DNA of 64,000 bases from Nocardioides agariphilus (lineage in GTDB: Bacteria; Actinomycetota; Actinomycetes; Propionibacteriales; Nocardioidaceae). The position numbers were made by a program, and so were the translations under genes. The stretch is taken from assembly GCF_015352445.1 (NCBI RefSeq), contig NZ_JADKPO010000017.1:39731-103730 (forward strand), given 5' to 3'. The first letter of the stretch is position 1, and each line of letters starts with the position of its first letter. The notes under the pieces were generated by a model. That model did no database searches. It had not been told where the DNA came from and worked only from the letters and a program-made list of their open reading frames with translations. This document shows positions 52,455 through 62,009 of this stretch, piece after piece.

Positions 52455-53591
52455 CTACTGATCGGGCCGCGGCGGCGTCGGGAGCTCGTCGATCACCCTG
52501 CGCATCGCGCTGGCCCGGTCGTCCCAGGATGGCACCGCGGGCTCGTCAGACCCGGGCATGGCCGGCGGCCGTGACAGCACCTCTCGCACGCGGTCAGCAA
52601 GCTCGGTGGCGGGCACCACGCTCACCAGTGCGCGGTCGAGCTCGCGGAAGCCGGCCACAGGGGTGCTCACGATGGGTCGCCCGGCCGCGAGGTACTCATA
52701 GACCTTGATCGGGTCCAGGCTGTCGGTGAAGGCGTTGACGACGTGGGGCACCACCAGCACATCGGCGTGCTTGAGGTAGGCGGGGACCTGCGCGTGCTCG
52801 CGCGGCCCGAGCAGGTGCGCACCGGCGTCGATGAGGAGTTGCCGGTCGCGCTCGTCGAGGGCGACCGGACCCACGAAGGTCAGGACCGCCGTGCCCGTCA
52901 GCGACCGGGCGAGCTCCTCGCTGAGGCGGACGTCGAGCCGGTCGCGGTGCAGCGTTCCGACGTACACCACGGTCCTGCCCGTCGGCAGGTCGGCCGGGCG
53001 CGGGAGGTCGCCGCGGTAGGCGTCGACGTCGACGGCGTTGGGGACCAGCGTCGTGCGCTTGCCGTGCTTGGTCTCCAGGAGCCGGGGGGAGCAGACCACC
53101 ACGTGCTCGCAGTGATCGAGCAGGTAGCTCTCGGCGGCCACGAGCCGGGCCTTCACCGCGTCGGGGCGTTGTGCCTGGAGCCAGTCGTCGGTGATGTCGT
53201 AGAGCGCGGGCCACCCGCTGCGCCGCAACAGGTCAGCGGCCAGCGGGTCGTTGAGCCAGAGCACGGGGCTGGTCATGCCGAGGCGCCGCGCGGACCGCAG
53301 GACCGCGTCGGCCAGGCGGCCGTCTGCGCGTCCGTCCACCCTGCGTGGCAGCCACTTGGTCGGCTCGAACAGGTGCAGGCGACCTTCGGCGCCAGGCAGG
53401 TGCTCGGCCCGCAGGCCGCGTCCGCGACGCAGGCCGGTGCCACGCCGCAAACCGTGCAGCACGTCGACAGGAGGCTCGACGAACAGCACCCTCAGGCCGG
53501 GGTCGAGCGCGAGCAGTCTCGAGACCAGGTGCTGGTTGCGCCGCCAGACGCCGTCCCAGGCCTCCAGGGACACCACGACGAGGTCGCTCAC
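52455..53591 (-). CDS. GT4-family glycosyltransferase
   Basis: Glycosyltransferase (378 aa). N-domain VVVSLEAWDGVWRRNQHLVSRLL, with LWLNDPLAADLL and YDITDDWL; C-domain TVVYVGTLHRDRLDV, HADVLVVPHVVNAF and DPIKVYEYLAAGRPIVST. The NPIK/DPIKVYEYLA block marks the TuaH/teichuronic-type transferases. GTG start overlaps the upstream stop by 4 nt, and the gap to the next gene is 10 nt. Confidence 0.88.
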   Translation of the reverse strand: MSDLVVVSLEAWDGVWRRNQHLVSRLLALDPGLRVLFVEPPVDVLHGLRRGTGLRRGRGLRAEHLPGAEGRLHLFEPTKWLPRRVDGRADGRLADAVLRSARRLGMTSPVLWLNDPLAADLLRRSGWPALYDITDDWLQAQRPDAVKARLVAAESYLLDHCEHVVVCSPRLLETKHGKRTTLVPNAVDVDAYRGDLPRPADLPTGRTVVYVGTLHRDRLDVRLSEELARSLTGTAVLTFVGPVALDERDRQLLIDAGAHLLGPREHAQVPAYLKHADVLVVPHVVNAFTDSLDPIKVYEYLAAGRPIVSTPVAGFRELDRALVSVVPATELADRVREVLSRPPAMPGSDEPAVPSWDDRASAMRRVIDELPTPPRPDQ

Positions 53592-54628
53592 AGCACACCC
53601 TCGTAGACGGCCTGAGTGCGGCGGGCCTGCTCGTCGACCGTGAACTGCTCGCGTTGCACGGCTTGGAGTCGGGCGCCGTAGTCGTCGCGGAGGTCTGGTG
53701 AGCCGGCGAGCTCGGCGAGCTGCCGACCGCCGTCCTCGGCGTCGCCGGGTCGGAACAGGAACGCGCCAGGTGTGCCGCCGACCGTCTCGAGGTGGGCGCC
53801 CGATCCGGCGGCGACGACCGGCAGGCCGCGGGCCATCGCCTCGACCACCGAGAGGCCGAACGCCTCGTCGATGCGAGGAGCCAGGAACATGCCGGCTCGG
53901 CGCATGAGGTCGAGTACGTCGGCCCGGTAGCCCAGGAAGTCGACGGTGTCTCCCACTCCGAGGTCGTCGGCGAGCTGCTCGAGCTCGGCGAGGAGGGCCC
54001 CTTGGCCGGCCACCGAGAGCCGCCAGCCCTGGGCTGCCAGGCCGGATGCTGCGAAGGCGCGGACCGCCATGTCGGTGTGCTTGTCCGGTGAGAGCCGCTG
54101 CGCGACCAGGACCACCGGCTCACGCTCGGCCGCCGGGACCCTGCCGGGGTCGCTGCGCACTCCGCTGAGCACCACCGTGCTGGCTCCGTCGACGTGCTCG
54201 GCGACGTAGTGCGAGACGGCGAGCTGGGCGTCCACCCGGCGGGCCCCGAGGCGGACGGCCGGCCTGGCGATGAGCCTGCTGCCGCGTGGTGAGGCGAAGT
54301 GGCGCGTGCTCACCACGGGCACTCCTCGAAGCCACCAGGCCAGGCCGAGGCTCACCTCGGCCGCCGTCATGTGCACGTTGACCAGGTCGGGACGACGGAC
54401 GCGGCGCAAAGACCGGAGGGCGCCGGGGACGCCATGGCCGGGGAGCACCGTCACGGCGTGCCCAGCGACGGCCCGCACCCGGTCGAGGTCGCCACCGACG
54501 ATCGTCACGCGGTGGCCGGCCGCCGCCTGGGCGGCCGCGAGCTCACTGACGTGCCGCTCGACGCCCGCGAAGGAGCTCGTGCAGCACACGTGCACCAGGT
54601 CGAGGCCTGGAGGTGGCGCTGGGCTCAC
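53588..54628 (-). CDS. GT4-family glycosyltransferase
   Basis: Glycosyltransferase (346 aa) from GTG 54628, overlapping the stop of the O-antigen ligase gene. N-domain VCCTSSFAGVERHVSELAAAQ; C-domain VVLVAQRLSPDKHTDMAVRAF, FLGYRADVLDLMRRAGMFLAP and EAFGLSVVEAMARGLPVVA, the last with the E-x7-E GT4 active-site pattern. Makes an internal linkage of the polysaccharide (inference). Confidence 0.9.
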   Translation of the reverse strand: MSPAPPPGLDLVHVCCTSSFAGVERHVSELAAAQAAAGHRVTIVGGDLDRVRAVAGHAVTVLPGHGVPGALRSLRRVRRPDLVNVHMTAAEVSLGLAWWLRGVPVVSTRHFASPRGSRLIARPAVRLGARRVDAQLAVSHYVAEHVDGASTVVLSGVRSDPGRVPAAEREPVVLVAQRLSPDKHTDMAVRAFAASGLAAQGWRLSVAGQGALLAELEQLADDLGVGDTVDFLGYRADVLDLMRRAGMFLAPRIDEAFGLSVVEAMARGLPVVAAGSGAHLETVGGTPGAFLFRPGDAEDGGRQLAELAGSPDLRDDYGARLQAVQREQFTVDEQARRTQAVYEGVL

Positions 54629-55977
54629 GCGACCGTCTTCTCCAGCTCGGCGGCGTTCGCCTGCTCTGTGAGCCAACCCTCGCCCGTGGGCTGCTCGGCC
54701 AGCTCACGGCCGTGGGCGCCCAGGCAGATGCCGGCGATGAGGAACGGCACGGAGGTCTGCACGGCCACCCAGAACAGGTCGAGCTGGCCCTGGACGAACC
54801 GGCTCAGCACGACGGTGAACGCGATCAGGCCGTACTTCGGGTCCATCCGCCACAGCACCGCCAGGCTCCCGAACATCAAGACCACGAACCCCGCGAGGCC
54901 GACGATCCCGGCAGCACTCAGCGTCTCGAGCAGGGCGTTGGGCGGCTGGAAGGCGACCTCGAAGCGGTCGGTGTACCACCAGCGCAGCCCGACGCCGAAC
55001 AACGGGTCGGTCTCCCAGATGCGCATCGACTCGTTGAACCAGTCGATGCGCTGGAAGAAGGAGTTGTGCTCGTCGCCGGAGGCGATCTGGTTGCGCACCA
55101 TCACCAGCACGAACCCGGTGGCGCCGAGCACGGCTAGCAAGATGACCTTCGAGCGGCGCTCGCGACCCTTGTCGTGGGTGCGCATCACGATCACGATCAG
55201 GGCTGCGGCCAGGCCGGCCATCGCCTGGCGCGACTGGGTGACGCCCAGGCCCGCCAAGCAGATCCAGAAGCACGCATAGGCGAACCACGGGCTCCAGCGC
55301 AGCCATGACGGCCGCACGTAGGCGATCGCGGCCGCGAAGCCGAGCAGGCAGCCCGCGGCGTTCTTGTGCATCGCGAAGGGCCAGCTCGGATAGACGCCGC
55401 TGAAGTTGCCTGATGCGTACTGGGTGAGTCCTTGGGCGATGGCCGCGATGCCGAGGACGCTGATCGCGACGACCAGGATGGTCAGGGCCAGCCGGGCGTG
55501 GCCCTCGCGCCCGATGCTCCAGCCGACGACCAGGGCGCCGACGATCAGCATGCCGGCGTGTACCCACTCGATGTAGTTGGCGCGGTAGGGGTTGGCGACC
55601 ACCGTGAACAGCGTGGCGGCCTGGTAGGAAACGCCGATCCACACCAGGGCGCGCATGGTAGGCGTGTAGGGACGCTGGGCGAAGATCAGCGCCGGGAAGA
55701 ACGCCACGAACAGCGCCGCGTCGGAGAGAGCGAGGTCGACGCCATTGGCGGCGATGCGGTAGGTCGCCAGCACGGGCACGACCATCAGCAGCGGCACGAT
55801 CGCGGAGTCGACCAGGGTCAACCCGAACAGGCAGACGGCGGCCGCCAGCCCGAGCGAGACCAGTGGCTGTGTGGGGACCAGGTAGGCGATCACCCCGACG
55901 AGTGCCACGCCGGCGCAGCTCATCACCGCAAGCCCGAGGAACCTCATGATGCGCAGGAAGGTGAACGACTCCGTCAT
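54625..55977 (-). CDS. O-antigen ligase/polymerase-like membrane protein
   Basis: Polytopic membrane protein (450 aa) with 10-12 helices and a large extracytoplasmic loop (about residues 300-375) containing FFQRIDWFNESMRIWETDPLFGVGLRWWYTD. The pattern of an arginine followed by W-x(n)-P-x-x-G-x-G is the Wzy_C/WaaL signature. It would polymerise or ligate lipid-linked repeat units outside the membrane. Starts 2 nt after the stop of the GT4-GT2 gene and overlaps the next gene, so it is an operon member. Confidence 0.88.
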   Translation of the reverse strand: MTESFTFLRIMRFLGLAVMSCAGVALVGVIAYLVPTQPLVSLGLAAAVCLFGLTLVDSAIVPLLMVVPVLATYRIAANGVDLALSDAALFVAFFPALIFAQRPYTPTMRALVWIGVSYQAATLFTVVANPYRANYIEWVHAGMLIVGALVVGWSIGREGHARLALTILVVAISVLGIAAIAQGLTQYASGNFSGVYPSWPFAMHKNAAGCLLGFAAAIAYVRPSWLRWSPWFAYACFWICLAGLGVTQSRQAMAGLAAALIVIVMRTHDKGRERRSKVILLAVLGATGFVLVMVRNQIASGDEHNSFFQRIDWFNESMRIWETDPLFGVGLRWWYTDRFEVAFQPPNALLETLSAAGIVGLAGFVVLMFGSLAVLWRMDPKYGLIAFTVVLSRFVQGQLDLFWVAVQTSVPFLIAGICLGAHGRELAEQPTGEGWLTEQANAAELEKTVA

Positions 55978-55979
55978 CG

Positions 55980-58004
55980 TCACACCTCGCTCGGAGCGCT
56001 CGCGCGCGCAGTCGGTGGGGCGGTGGGCGCCAGGGCGGCTTCGGCCTCGAGGGGTCCGGTGACGTAGAGCGTGGCGCGCGCGCGGGCCTGTCTGCCGCGC
56101 TCGCCGGGCAGCAGGGTGCCGCGCAAGGCCGAGCCGACGATGGTGGCTGTTCGGGCCAGCTGCCAGCGAGCGGGCCCGAAGTGCTTGCGCAGGTAGCGCT
56201 CCTGGGAGGCGTGGAAGTGGGTGTCGCGACGAGCGGAGTCGGAGCTGGTGGCGGCCCCGGCGTGGACGGCCCGGGCCTGAAGCACTTCGCGGTGGCGCCA
56301 GCCCAGCAGGTGGGCCCGGTAGGCCCAGTCGGTCTCCTCGGCGTAGAGGAAGAAGTCCTCGTCGAAGCCGCCGACCTGGGCCAGCGCCTCCCGGCGCAGC
56401 ATCAGCACCGACCCGATCACGAAGCTGTCGGCGTCGGAGTGGGCGTTGCCGAGTACGCGGCCGAGGATGCCGGTGAGCCCGCTGGCCGCCAGGGCGGCCC
56501 GCCCGGGCGAGGGGAACGGCCAGGTGACCCGGGACGCGCGACCCTCCTCGTCGACCTGGGACGGCCCGACCGAGGCGAGCGTCGGGTCCTCGAGAAGGGC
56601 CTCGTGCAGTCGCTGGACGTCGTGGAGCTCCACGACGGCATCGGGGTTGAGCAGCAGTACGTCGGCGTCGGGGTCGAGCCTCCTCGCGAGGGCGTGGTTG
56701 ACGCCAGCTCCGAATCCGGCGTTGCGGCCGGGGTCGAGGTAGCGCACGCCCAGGCGAGCACAGACCTCGGCCACGTCGGGCGAGGAGGAGTTGTCGACGA
56801 CCGTGACCGGCAGCGAGCGCACCGGCTCGAGCGCAGCGGCCAGCAGGTCGGCGCGCCCGTAGGCGACCACGACCACCTCGACCCCACGACGTACGCCTGG
56901 TCCGTCGACCGCCTCGGACGGGAGTACGGCGGTGTCGTAGAGGGCGCGGTAGGCGCGCGCCACCTCGGGCCATGACGACTGCTGGGCCCGGGCCAGCCCA
57001 CGCTGCGCCAGGTCGTGGCGCAGTCCGTCATCGTCGAGCAGTCCGGCCAGGGCCGATCGCAGTGCCTCCGGGTCTCCGGGAGGTACGAGCAGGCCTGCGT
57101 CTGCGACGACGTCGGGCAGCGCGCCGGTGTCGCTGGCCACCACGGGGACACCGCACGCCATCGCCTCGACGACGACGCGCCCGAACTGCTCGAGCCATCC
57201 GGGGGTGGGCAGCGACGGGACGGCGAGTACGTCGAGCGACCGGTAGAAGTCGGGCAGCGCCTCCTGGGCCAGCGAGCCGGCGAAGTCCACGCGTGCCGAG
57301 ATGCCGAGTGCTTCGGCGCAGGCGCGCAGCGACGACTCGTCGGGTCCGGCGCCGGCGACCCGCAGCGTCGTGTCGTGCATCCCGGCCACTGCCTTCAGCA
57401 GGACCTCGACGCCCTTGTGCGGCGCGAGCCTTCCGACGTACCCGACGACGCGGCCGCCGGACCCGGGTCGCGGGGCGGGTGTGAACGACCGCATGTCGAC
57501 GCCGAGAGGGATCAGCGTCGCGTGGCCGGGCAGGCCCTTGCGCTCGCAGATGCGTCCGGCCTCGCTGTTGCACACGCTCAGACCCGCGGCGTGACGCAGG
57601 GCCCAACGCTCGAGCCAGCGAAACGGCGGCGGATAGCGCTTGGCGATGTTCTGGGCGGAGTAGAGGACATAGGGCGCGCGCTGGCCGCGCAATCGTCGGA
57701 GCAGGAGGACCTCAGCGGTCGAGAGCGCGAACGGCTCCTCGTGGACGTCGATCACGTCGTAGGTCCCGCCCAGGGCGCGCCACAGCGGCAGCGGCGAGTA
57801 GACGAACAGCGCGGGGTGCCGACCCCAGGTCCGCAGGCCTCTCACCGGCTCGCCCGGCCGAGGCACGAGGCGCACATCGGCGCCGCCTTCGTTCCAGCGC
57901 CTGGCCGTGAGCAGGTCGACGTCGGTGCCGCCCCGACGCAGCTGGCGCTCGCGTTCGCGCCACCCGTCCACGACCGCACTGTGGAAGATCCGCAGGACGC
58001 GCAT
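55980..58004 (-). CDS. Bifunctional glycosyltransferase, GT4-GT2 fusion
   Basis: Large protein (674 aa) with two transferase units. Residues about 1-375 form a GT-B GT4 enzyme (GYVGRLAPHKGVEVLLKAV, EQFGRVVVEAMACGVPVVAS). Residues about 390-640 form a GT-A GT2 enzyme of rhamnosyltransferase type (VEVVVVAYGRADLL, LLLNPDAVVE with the DxD-like site, GGFDEDFFLYAEETDWAYR). Such fusions add two consecutive sugars. ATG 58004 is preferred; a GTG three codons upstream is possible. First gene of the minus-strand GT operon, divergent from the Wzz-kinase gene over 123 bp. Confidence 0.9.
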   Translation of the reverse strand: MRVLRIFHSAVVDGWRERERQLRRGGTDVDLLTARRWNEGGADVRLVPRPGEPVRGLRTWGRHPALFVYSPLPLWRALGGTYDVIDVHEEPFALSTAEVLLLRRLRGQRAPYVLYSAQNIAKRYPPPFRWLERWALRHAAGLSVCNSEAGRICERKGLPGHATLIPLGVDMRSFTPAPRPGSGGRVVGYVGRLAPHKGVEVLLKAVAGMHDTTLRVAGAGPDESSLRACAEALGISARVDFAGSLAQEALPDFYRSLDVLAVPSLPTPGWLEQFGRVVVEAMACGVPVVASDTGALPDVVADAGLLVPPGDPEALRSALAGLLDDDGLRHDLAQRGLARAQQSSWPEVARAYRALYDTAVLPSEAVDGPGVRRGVEVVVVAYGRADLLAAALEPVRSLPVTVVDNSSSPDVAEVCARLGVRYLDPGRNAGFGAGVNHALARRLDPDADVLLLNPDAVVELHDVQRLHEALLEDPTLASVGPSQVDEEGRASRVTWPFPSPGRAALAASGLTGILGRVLGNAHSDADSFVIGSVLMLRREALAQVGGFDEDFFLYAEETDWAYRAHLLGWRHREVLQARAVHAGAATSSDSARRDTHFHASQERYLRKHFGPARWQLARTATIVGSALRGTLLPGERGRQARARATLYVTGPLEAEAALAPTAPPTARASAPSEV

Positions 58005-58127
58005 TTCCCTCACTCCCCGCGACGATGCCTCGCCCAGGCTATCGTTAAAGGGTCTGGCGGACTCGACAATCGGTCATCCGTCGCGCGCCCGACCGTTGGG
58101 CGTGGAGCTCAGATTGGGGTGTGCCGC

Positions 58128-59585
58128 GTGAAGCTGCGTGACTTCTTGGTGGTCTTGCGGACGCGCTGGCGCATCGTTCTCGCGTGCCTGGCCGCGGTCG
58201 TGGGGATCGCGGCCGCGCTGACCTACACCCAGACGCCCATCTACACCACGCACTCCAGCTTCTTCCTGCAGGCGACCGACCCGACGCCCGAGGAGGGCAC
58301 CAGCCCGACCTACCTGGTCTCGACCGCCGACCTCAACACCTACATCGCGGTGCTGAACTCACCCACCGTGATGAAACCGCTCCGCGAGGCGGTCGGGGTG
58401 CCGGTGGGCACGCCCCTCGACGTCAGCGCGTCGGTCAACGAGGACACCGCCGGGATCCTGGAGATCACGGCCAGCGACCCAAACCCACAGCTCGCAGCTG
58501 CCATCGCCAACAAGGTGGGCGGTGTGCTGGCCGAGGTGGCGCCGCAGTTCACGGTGCTGCTCTCGGCCCAGGACCTGACGCTCGTGGCCAAGCAGATCAC
58601 GCCGGCCGGTGTGCCGGGCACGCCCAGCTCGCCGCAGCCCACCCGCAACCTCGTCCTGGGCGCCCTCGCGGGCCTGCTGCTCGGCATCGGTCTCGCCTTC
58701 GTGCGGCACACGCTCGACACCAAGGTGCGCAACGAGCTCGACATCCGCGCCTTCACCAGCAAGCCGATGCTCGGCGAGCTTCCCATCGACCGCAGCAAGA
58801 CCGAGGTGGTCACGCTCGAGCGAGATCCCCACGGCGGCTACGCCGAGGCCGTGCGACGCCTCCGCACCAACCTGATGTTCGTCGACGTCACGACCGGACG
58901 TCACTCCTTCATCGTCACCAGCGCCATGCCCGGAGAGGGCAAGACGACCACGACCGTCAACCTCGCCATGGCGATGGCGACCACCGGTGGACGGGTGCTG
59001 CTGATCGACGGCGACCTGCGCAACCCCTCGGTCGCCCGCACGATGGGCATCGAGGGCGGTGCCGGCCTGACGACCGTGCTGCTGGGCCAGGCCGGGGTCG
59101 ACGAGGTGATCCAGCGGTGGCACGACACCAGCCTCCACGTGCTGACCGCCGGTGCGATCCCGCCCAACCCCAGCGAGCTGCTCGGCTCGGAGCCGATGCG
59201 TGAGCTGTTCGACAAGCTCGCCAACGAGTTCGACTTCATCCTCATCGACAGCCCGCCGGTCGTCCCCGTGGTCGACGCCGTGCTGCTCGACCGGTTGGCG
59301 GGCGGCACGCTGCTCGTGGTCGCCTCCCACCGCACCAAGAAGCGCGACCTGGCCAGCGCGGTCCGCCAGCTCGACACGGTCGGTGCCAAGCTCGCCGGGG
59401 TCGCGTTGAACTTCGTGCCCGTCAACGAGTCCGATGCTCGTCGCTACGGCTACTACCGCTTCACCGGCACAGCTGCGGAAGCCGCCGAGCTGGGTGCGCC
59501 ACTGGCCTCGGTCAAGCCTCGTCCGGGCACGCGCGGCAAGGTGCGGGCCGACTCCAAGGGCCGCAGGGTCGCATCCAAGGGCTAG
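58128..59585 (+). CDS. Polysaccharide chain-length regulator with tyrosine autokinase domain
   Basis: Wzc/CapAB-type protein (485 aa, GTG start). Residues 1-205 are a Wzz domain with two transmembrane helices (about 15-34 and 180-198) and an extracytoplasmic loop. Residues about 250-450 are a BY-kinase with Walker A (PGEGKTTTT), Walker A' (LLIDGDLRNP) and Walker B (FILIDSPP). A tyrosine cluster near the end (RRYGYYRF) is the likely autophosphorylation site, followed by a basic tail. It controls chain length and export. The phosphatase at 61363-61932 is its likely antagonist. Confidence 0.93.
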   Translation: MKLRDFLVVLRTRWRIVLACLAAVVGIAAALTYTQTPIYTTHSSFFLQATDPTPEEGTSPTYLVSTADLNTYIAVLNSPTVMKPLREAVGVPVGTPLDVSASVNEDTAGILEITASDPNPQLAAAIANKVGGVLAEVAPQFTVLLSAQDLTLVAKQITPAGVPGTPSSPQPTRNLVLGALAGLLLGIGLAFVRHTLDTKVRNELDIRAFTSKPMLGELPIDRSKTEVVTLERDPHGGYAEAVRRLRTNLMFVDVTTGRHSFIVTSAMPGEGKTTTTVNLAMAMATTGGRVLLIDGDLRNPSVARTMGIEGGAGLTTVLLGQAGVDEVIQRWHDTSLHVLTAGAIPPNPSELLGSEPMRELFDKLANEFDFILIDSPPVVPVVDAVLLDRLAGGTLLVVASHRTKKRDLASAVRQLDTVGAKLAGVALNFVPVNESDARRYGYYRFTGTAAEAAELGAPLASVKPRPGTRGKVRADSKGRRVASKG

Positions 59586-61366
59586 GTCCGGGCGCGTTCG
59601 ACGAAGCCCTGCTCCTCGAGCTCGGCGACGAACCGCACGGTGTCCTCGGCCAGACCCGGGGCGTCGGGGAACTCCTCCTCCAGCTCCGCGATGGCAGCAG
59701 GCAGTGAGCCGGTCGCGAGCAACGCATCCCAGATCGCGGCCGCTGTCGGGCTGAGGACCTGCCGAATCCCGTTGTGCAGGTCGAGCAGCACCACCTGGTC
59801 GCGGTCGTGACAGGCGGCGACGTGATCCGCGCGGCGATAGCCCGTCGTCACCGGCGGGCTTGTGGCAGCCGGCACCGTTGCGGTCGCGTCGTCCATGGCC
59901 ACGCGCCACAGTCGGGTCACCTCGTCGGCCGCTCGCCCGTCGTCGGAGTAGGCCAGCCGGTACGCCGGGACTCGGCGGACCAGTCGAGCCAGCACGGCCT
60001 CCGGACCACCCTCGACGTCGCCGAGGTCGGTGGAGTGAACGGTCACGAAGTCGGCCACCTCGGCTGCCGAGAGCCGGGTCGCATCAAGGCTGACGTCGGG
60101 GCCGGCTCGCTGCTCGTCGTACTCCGCGACGACGAGCAGCCGGACCTCTCGAGGCGCCTGACCGGGCCTGTCGGCCAGCACCTCCAGGTTCTCCGGGTCG
60201 ATCTCGGTCGCCACGTCCGTCACTGGAGCCCAGCCTCGCTGCACCAACGCTGCGTCGAGCTCCCCGGAGACCAGGGCGACCGAGCCGTCAGGGCGCGCCA
60301 GCGAGGCAAGGCTGAGCACCAGGTTCGACGTACCCGTGGGTTGACCCATCTCCTGGGCAGGCAGGCTCGACGGAAGGGGAGGTGGGGGCTCGTGCGGTGC
60401 GGGCCGCGGGTCGGTGGGCATCGGCGTCGACGTGGCCGTCGGGCGGCCGTGCCTCATCGCCAGCAGCTCACGGGCACCTTGTCGATAGCGGTGGAGGTAG
60501 GCGCGAGCCATCCGCCACGGGCTGCCCGCCGCTGAGGGCTCGCGCATCCGGATGACGGCGGGGGACGGGACCACCCAGCCGGCCAGCATCTTGACCTTCT
60601 TCCAGGTGCCGAACGTGCGCAGCTCCTGGATGCGCACCGCGGTGCGGCTCGATCCCTCGGCCCGCAGCCGGACCGCGGACGACACGCGTACGTCGGACAG
60701 GGAGGTACGTGCGACCACCTCACGGCCGATCTCCTCGAGCTCCAGGCCGGCGCGCATGGCCTCGAGCGCCTCCACCCGCCCGGCCAGCGCGATGGTCCGC
60801 GCCCAGTCGGCGTCGGTGGCGCCGGCGAGCAACCGCCGCAGGTCTCGGGGTGCCTTGTCGCCCTGCGGGTCGCGCGCGGCATTGAGGACGGCGATCAGCC
60901 GGCGCGTGGCGAGGTCGGGGAACCAGACCTCGAGCTCGGCCAGCCGGTAGGGCTCGCGCCGGCGCCAGAGCTCCGCGAACACCCTCTCGGGGTCGCCTTC
61001 GATGCCCAAGAACCGATGGTGGATGTCGACCTCGGCCGCCACCTTGCGCGCGGCGTCGCCATGGGGGTCGAACTTGAGGGTGAGCGCGTGGTCCTCGCTG
61101 GTCCACCAGCGCATCCCGGGGTCGCGGTAGGAGAACTCGGCAGCGAGGAGGATCTCGATCGCAGCGTTCATCCGGCTCGGCGGCACCAGGATGTCGACGT
61201 CGCCCCAGGACCGCTCCCCAGGCTCATAGAGCCAGGTGGCGACCGTGGGGCCCTTGATGTGCAGGCACGGGATCCCGGCTGCGCCGAGTCGTGCGCCGAC
61301 CTCGGCGTGCAGCAACTCGCTCCAGGCGCGCGACGAGACGGCGTTGACGGTGCCGGCCTCGCTCAC
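59582..61366 (-). CDS. Nucleotidyltransferase-like (NTP_transf_5) protein fused to a PqqD-like domain
   Basis: Protein of 594 aa. Residues about 15-270 resemble the uncharacterised nucleotidyltransferase family (PF14907 type), with HIKGPTVATWLY and the G-D-V-D-I-L-V metal-binding pattern. A Pro-rich linker (about 310-345) leads to a middle region resembling HprK/serine-kinase-like sequences of peptide-modification loci, and residues about 510-590 are PqqD-like (VVLLDLHNGIRQVLSPTAAAIWDALL). Such domains usually occur as separate genes in lasso-peptide or capsule loci. Its 3' end overlaps the convergent Wzz-kinase gene by 4 nt. Role unknown; polysaccharide decoration or peptide maturation are possible. 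Confidence 0.78.
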   Translation of the reverse strand: MSEAGTVNAVSSRAWSELLHAEVGARLGAAGIPCLHIKGPTVATWLYEPGERSWGDVDILVPPSRMNAAIEILLAAEFSYRDPGMRWWTSEDHALTLKFDPHGDAARKVAAEVDIHHRFLGIEGDPERVFAELWRRREPYRLAELEVWFPDLATRRLIAVLNAARDPQGDKAPRDLRRLLAGATDADWARTIALAGRVEALEAMRAGLELEEIGREVVARTSLSDVRVSSAVRLRAEGSSRTAVRIQELRTFGTWKKVKMLAGWVVPSPAVIRMREPSAAGSPWRMARAYLHRYRQGARELLAMRHGRPTATSTPMPTDPRPAPHEPPPPLPSSLPAQEMGQPTGTSNLVLSLASLARPDGSVALVSGELDAALVQRGWAPVTDVATEIDPENLEVLADRPGQAPREVRLLVVAEYDEQRAGPDVSLDATRLSAAEVADFVTVHSTDLGDVEGGPEAVLARLVRRVPAYRLAYSDDGRAADEVTRLWRVAMDDATATVPAATSPPVTTGYRRADHVAACHDRDQVVLLDLHNGIRQVLSPTAAAIWDALLATGSLPAAIAELEEEFPDAPGLAEDTVRFVAELEEQGFVERART

Positions 61367-61932
61367 CCCGCCGCTCCGCGCAGGAAGTCGGCCACGACCG
61401 ACGTGGCGAGGTCGGCCACCTCCGCCGCGGTGCGGTGGACCTCGACCGAGCGCCCGATCGGGTCGGGGATGTCGAGTGCCTCACCCCGCCCGCTCACGGT
61501 GCTTCGCCAGTCGGACGCGCGGATGACGACAGCGCGACGGTCGTCGTCGGGTTGCTCTGCTCGGTCGGCCCAGGGTCGCTCGTCGAGGAGCACGGCCATC
61601 TCCAGGAGGGTGAAGGTCCGCTTCAGCGCAGCAGGTGCCATGCCCACGACCAAGGAGCGCTGGGCCCGGGTCGCGGTCAGCACGAGGTCAGCTGCTCGAG
61701 CCAGCTCAGCGGTGAGCTGCCTGGCTGCGAAGTCGCCGGGGTCGCCTCCGAGCCGGGTGAGCTCAGCGGCGGCCATCGGGTCCATCGGGTTCCCGACGCT
61801 CGCGTTGGTGCCCGCACTGCTCACGTGCACGTCTGGTGCGTCGGCCAGCCGCAAGCGCAACAGCCGCTCCGCCAAGGGGGAGCGGCACAGGTTGCCCTCG
61901 CACACGACAAGGACGTCGTAGGTCGCGCTCAT
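61363..61932 (-). CDS. Low-molecular-weight protein tyrosine phosphatase
   Basis: LMW-PTP (189 aa) with the catalytic P-loop CEGNLCRSP (C-x5-R-S), and the general-acid region DIPDPIG near the C-terminus. ATG 61932 gives the normal N-terminus; an earlier in-frame ATG is less likely. It overlaps the nucleotidyltransferase-PqqD gene by 4 nt, so they are co-expressed. In Wzc/Wzb systems this enzyme dephosphorylates the BY-kinase. Confidence 0.92.
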   Translation of the reverse strand: MSATYDVLVVCEGNLCRSPLAERLLRLRLADAPDVHVSSAGTNASVGNPMDPMAAAELTRLGGDPGDFAARQLTAELARAADLVLTATRAQRSLVVGMAPAALKRTFTLLEMAVLLDERPWADRAEQPDDDRRAVVIRASDWRSTVSGRGEALDIPDPIGRSVEVHRTAAEVADLATSVVADFLRGAAG

Positions 61933-62009
61933 CGCGCCGTAGTCTGCCAGCCTCGGGGTCGGCAAACGCGATCCAGCGCTGTCGGTGGCGTCGGTGATGC
62001 TGTGGTCCC

